A stretch of DNA of 64,000 bases from Actinomadura meyerae (GTDB taxonomy: Bacteria > Actinomycetota > Actinomycetes > Streptosporangiales > Streptosporangiaceae). The position numbers and the translations under genes were made by a program. This document shows, in pieces, positions 60,684 to 64,000 of the stretch. The first letter of the stretch is position 1, and the number at the start of each line of letters is the position of its first letter. The notes beneath the pieces were generated by a model. That model saw only the letters and a program-made list of their open reading frames with translations, was not told the DNA's origin and made no database searches. The stretch lies in contig NZ_FZOR01000018.1 in assembly GCF_900188445.1 (NCBI RefSeq), forward strand, positions 84,603-148,602, given 5' to 3'.

Positions 60684-61443
60684 ATGGGCGACTCCGGCCC
60701 GCGGGGCCCGGTGCTGGAAGCGCGGGGTCTGGTCCGGGAGTTCCGCGGTTTCCGTGCCGTGGACGGTGTGGACCTGGATGTGGGGGAGGGGTCGGTGCAT
60801 GCGCTGGTGGGGCCGAACGGTGCGGGCAAGACGACGTTGTTCAACCTGCTGACGGGGTTCTTGAAGCCGTCGTCGGGGAGTGTGCGGCTGGGGCGGCATG
60901 AGCTGGCGGGGCGGAGTCCGGAGGCGATCGCGCGGCTGGGTGTGGCGCGCTCGTTCCAGATCACCAGCCTGTTCGCCGAGCTGACACCCCGGCAGCACGT
61001 GGAGCTGGCGCTGGCCGGCCGGAGCGGCCTCGGCTGGAAGTTCTGGCGCTCCGACGCCGCGCTCGGACGGTACTCCGACCGTGCCGCCGAACTGCTGGAC
61101 CAGGTCGGGCTGAGCGAGCACGGCGACATCGCGGCGGGTGCGCTCGCCTACGGCCGCAAGCGCGCCCTCGAACTGGCGCTGGCGCTCGCGCTGGACCCCA
61201 AGGTGCTGCTGCTGGACGAGCCGACCGCCGGCATGGGCGTGGAAGACGTCGGCCGGACGGTCGAGCTCATCAAGAAGGTGCGCGCGGGGCGGACGGTCGT
61301 CCTGGTCGAGCACAACATGAGTGTGGTGGCGAGCCTGGCGGACCGGGTGACGGTGCTTCAGCACGGTCGGGTTCTGGTCGAGGGGCCGTATGCCGAGATC
61401 CGTCATGACCCGCGTGTGGTCACGGCCTACCTGGGAGACTCGC

Positions 61444-61457
<14 letters not shown>
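60684..61457 (+). CDS. livG: Branched-chain amino acid-type ABC transporter ATP-binding protein
   Basis: A 257-aa LivG-type ATPase. Walker A GPNGAGKTT, signature region LAYGRKRALELAL (Gln of the usual YGQ replaced), Walker B VLLLDEPTAGMG and H-loop VEHNMSV are seen, with the long LivG-type helical insertion. GGGAGGG precedes ATG 60684. First gene of a liv operon; overlaps livF by 14 bases. The first ~260 bp use G-ending codons unlike the C-ending rest. Confidence 0.88.
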
Positions 61458-62220
<763 letters not shown>

Positions 62221-62231
62221 GGAGACCCCCC

Positions 62232-63470
62232 ATGAAACTATTGGGACGCTCGGCCGCGATCGCGACCGCCGGAGCGCTGCTGGCCGGCTGCGCGGGCGGT
62301 CCCGGCGGGGGCGGGGGCAAGATCAGCGACGACAAGATCGTCCTGGCGGTGCTGACCGACCAGTCCGGCGTCTACGCCGACCTGTCGGGCAAGAACGCCG
62401 TCGAGGCGGTGAAGATGGCCGTCGCCGACTTCAAGGCCAAGTACGGCGACAAGGCCGTCACCGAGAACATCGAGGTGGTCTCCGCCGACCACCAGAACAA
62501 GCCGGAGATCGCCAACTCCAAGGCGCAGGAGCTCTACGACCGGCAGAAGGCCGACCTGATCGTGGACGTCCCGACCTCGTCCGCCGCGCTCGCGGTCGCG
62601 ACCGTCGCGAAGAACAAGAAGAAGGTGTTCATCGACGTCGGCGGCGCGACGACGGAGCTGGAAGGGAAGCAGTGCAACAAGTACACCTTCCACTACGGCT
62701 ACAACAGCTACATGCTCGCCCACGGGACGGGCACTGAGGTCACCAAGGACGGCGCTAAGAACTGGTACATCGTCTACCCCGACTACGCGTTCGGGCAGGA
62801 CATGCAGAAGACGTTCACGGCCGCCGTGAAGGGCGCGGGCGGGACGGTCGTGAAGAGCGACCCGACGCCGTTCCCGAACGACAACTTCTCCACGTTCCTG
62901 CTGAAGGCGCCCGGCCTGGACCCCAAGCCGCAGGTGCTCGGCGCGATGCAGGCCGGCGGTGACCTGGTCAACCTGGTGAAGCAGTACAACGAGTACAAGC
63001 TGCGCGACAAGGGCGTGGGTCTCGCGGTGGGGCTGATGTTCCTGACCGACATCCACTCCCTCGGCCCGGACGCCCTCGCGGGGACGTACTTCACCGACTT
63101 CTGGTACTGGAACGCCAACGCGGGCAACCGCGCGTGGGCCGACAAGTTCAAGGCCAAGACCGGCACCCGCCCGACGGCCGTCCACGCCGGCGACTACTCG
63201 GCGGCGCTCCAGTACCTGGAGGCCGTGCAGCGCGGCGGCACCGACAAGTCCGACGACGTGGTGAAGCAGCTCGAAGGCCACAAGGTCAACGACGTGTTCA
63301 CCGCCACCGGCACCGTCCGCGCCGAGGACCACCTGCTCGTCCACGACGCCTACATCGCGCAGGTGAAGCCGTCCTCCGAGGTCAAGGAGCCCTGGGACTA
63401 CGAGAAGATCGTCAAGACGATCCCGGCCGCGGAGGCGTTCCAGCAGCCCGACGCCGCCTGCTCCCTCTGA
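62232..63470 (+). CDS. ABC transporter substrate-binding lipoprotein (branched-chain amino acid type)
   Basis: A 412-aa periplasmic-type binding protein (type I fold). Lipobox LLAGC gives the lipidated Cys at about residue 19; a Gly-rich linker follows. Conserved opening VLAVLTDQSGVYADLSGKNAVEAVKMA and YPDYAFGQDM. Ligand is unknown; relatives bind amino acids, urea, or aromatic acids. Lies between livF and livH, 11 bp after livF. Confidence 0.88.
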   Translation: MKLLGRSAAIATAGALLAGCAGGPGGGGGKISDDKIVLAVLTDQSGVYADLSGKNAVEAVKMAVADFKAKYGDKAVTENIEVVSADHQNKPEIANSKAQELYDRQKADLIVDVPTSSAALAVATVAKNKKKVFIDVGGATTELEGKQCNKYTFHYGYNSYMLAHGTGTEVTKDGAKNWYIVYPDYAFGQDMQKTFTAAVKGAGGTVVKSDPTPFPNDNFSTFLLKAPGLDPKPQVLGAMQAGGDLVNLVKQYNEYKLRDKGVGLAVGLMFLTDIHSLGPDALAGTYFTDFWYWNANAGNRAWADKFKAKTGTRPTAVHAGDYSAALQYLEAVQRGGTDKSDDVVKQLEGHKVNDVFTATGTVRAEDHLLVHDAYIAQVKPSSEVKEPWDYEKIVKTIPAAEAFQQPDAACSL

Positions 63471-63482
63471 GGCGGGCCCGAC

Positions 63483-64000
63483 GTGCTGCAACAGGCGTTC
63501 AACGGGCTGGTGGGCGGGGCGTTCTACGCCCTGCTCGCCCTCGGCCTGGCCGTCATCTTCGGGATGCTCGGCGTCGTCAACTTCGCCCATGGCGCGTTCT
63601 ACATGCTGGGTGCGTTCGGGGCGTTCATCGCGCTGGACTCGCTCGGCCTGAACTTCTGGCTGGCGCTGCCGCTCGTCCCCATCGTCCTGGGCGCGCTCGG
63701 GGTGGTGCTGGAGCGGTTGTTCATCCGGCGGTTGGCCCCGCTGGATCCCCTCTACAACTTCCTGTTCACCTTTGGGCTGGCCCTCATCCTCCAGGACCTG
63801 GTGAAGCGGCAGTACGGCGTGCAGTCGCAACCGTATCCGCGGCCCTCCGCGCTCGACGGCTCGATCAACCTCGGGCTGTTCACCTACCCCGCCTATCAGG
63901 TGTTCGTGTTGGTGGTGTCGGTGGTGGTGTGCGGTGGTGTGTGGGTGGTGCTGACGCGGACGCGGGTGGGGATGATCGTGCGGGCGGCGACGGAGAAGCC
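63483..64000 (+). CDS. livH: Branched-chain amino acid-type ABC transporter permease, N-terminal part (truncated)
   Basis: The first 172 codons of a LivH-type permease from GTG 63483, truncated at the window end. Seen is the family start QAFNGLVGGAFYALLALGLAVIFGMLGVVNFAHGAFYMLGAFGA in pattern, with successive hydrophobic segments and FTFGLALILQDL. It follows the binding-protein gene by 12 bp. The end region uses G-rich codons like the livG start. Confidence 0.9.
   Translation, partial: MLQQAFNGLVGGAFYALLALGLAVIFGMLGVVNFAHGAFYMLGAFGAFIALDSLGLNFWLALPLVPIVLGALGVVLERLFIRRLAPLDPLYNFLFTFGLALILQDLVKRQYGVQSQPYPRPSALDGSINLGLFTYPAYQVFVLVVSVVVCGGVWVVLTRTRVGMIVRAATEK

Overview
The window is a high-GC, gene-dense actinomycete chromosome segment. 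The G/C-rich third codon positions, GTG starts, Ala/Arg/Gly-rich proteins, DUF3145, DUF5998 and a FasR-FabD-FabH-ACP-FabF operon all fit Actinomycetota. Overall style resembles Streptosporangiales such as Actinomadura; that genus-level guess is inference, since no rRNA is present. I see no tRNA, rRNA, CRISPR, insertion sequence or phage gene.

Layout. 1-1164: edge-truncated XRE regulator divergent from an anti-sigma-like ATPase. 1207-6347: topoisomerase IV subunit A (parC), a lactate 2-monooxygenase-like flavoenzyme and a GH13 glycosidase. 6446-15360: an orphan, degenerate ABC ATPase, two LuxR-type two-component systems (the second with a DUF4097 protein), a methyltransferase, an SDR with its TetR regulator and paired operators, and two poorly known genes. 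15832-18319: metNIQ methionine importer. 18494-24469: a tightly overlapped STM4011-STM4015 family operon with two STM4015 paralogues, an ATP-grasp protein, an alkaline-phosphatase-fold hydrolase and two radical SAM enzymes; no function is established that I know of. 24523-40412: DUF6745 pair, ThrE-like exporter, RecQ-type helicase with a phosphoribosyltransferase-like tail, secreted peptidase-like hydrolase, F420/FMN-type oxidoreductase, LysR regulator, PfkB kinase, Pat-type protein acetyltransferase, proline-rich protein, DUF5998, phosphodiesterase-like protein and sulfurtransferase. 40426-45219: an operon of S8 protease, ECF sigma factor, 149-aa protein and TPR-CHAT protease. 45578-51253: DUF3145 and the type II fatty acid synthase initiation/elongation genes with FasR. 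51352-54627: two DUF1023 hydrolases flanking a membrane acyltransferase. 54773-57867: third two-component system divergent from a PHP protein. 58006-60423: two secreted hydrolases that look like polyhydroxyalkanoate depolymerase and oligomer hydrolase. 60684-64000: branched-chain amino-acid type (liv) ABC transporter, running off the end.

The two most interesting systems are the STM4011-4015 cassette, which looks like a multi-enzyme modification or biosynthesis unit, and the two-protease/sigma-factor operon, which looks like a proteolytic signalling or conflict system. Further signals are a recurrent TAnnnT-N6/7-start arrangement suggesting leaderless transcripts, in-frame 15-bp tandem repeats in several unrelated genes, and a hairpin that may occlude a ribosome binding site.
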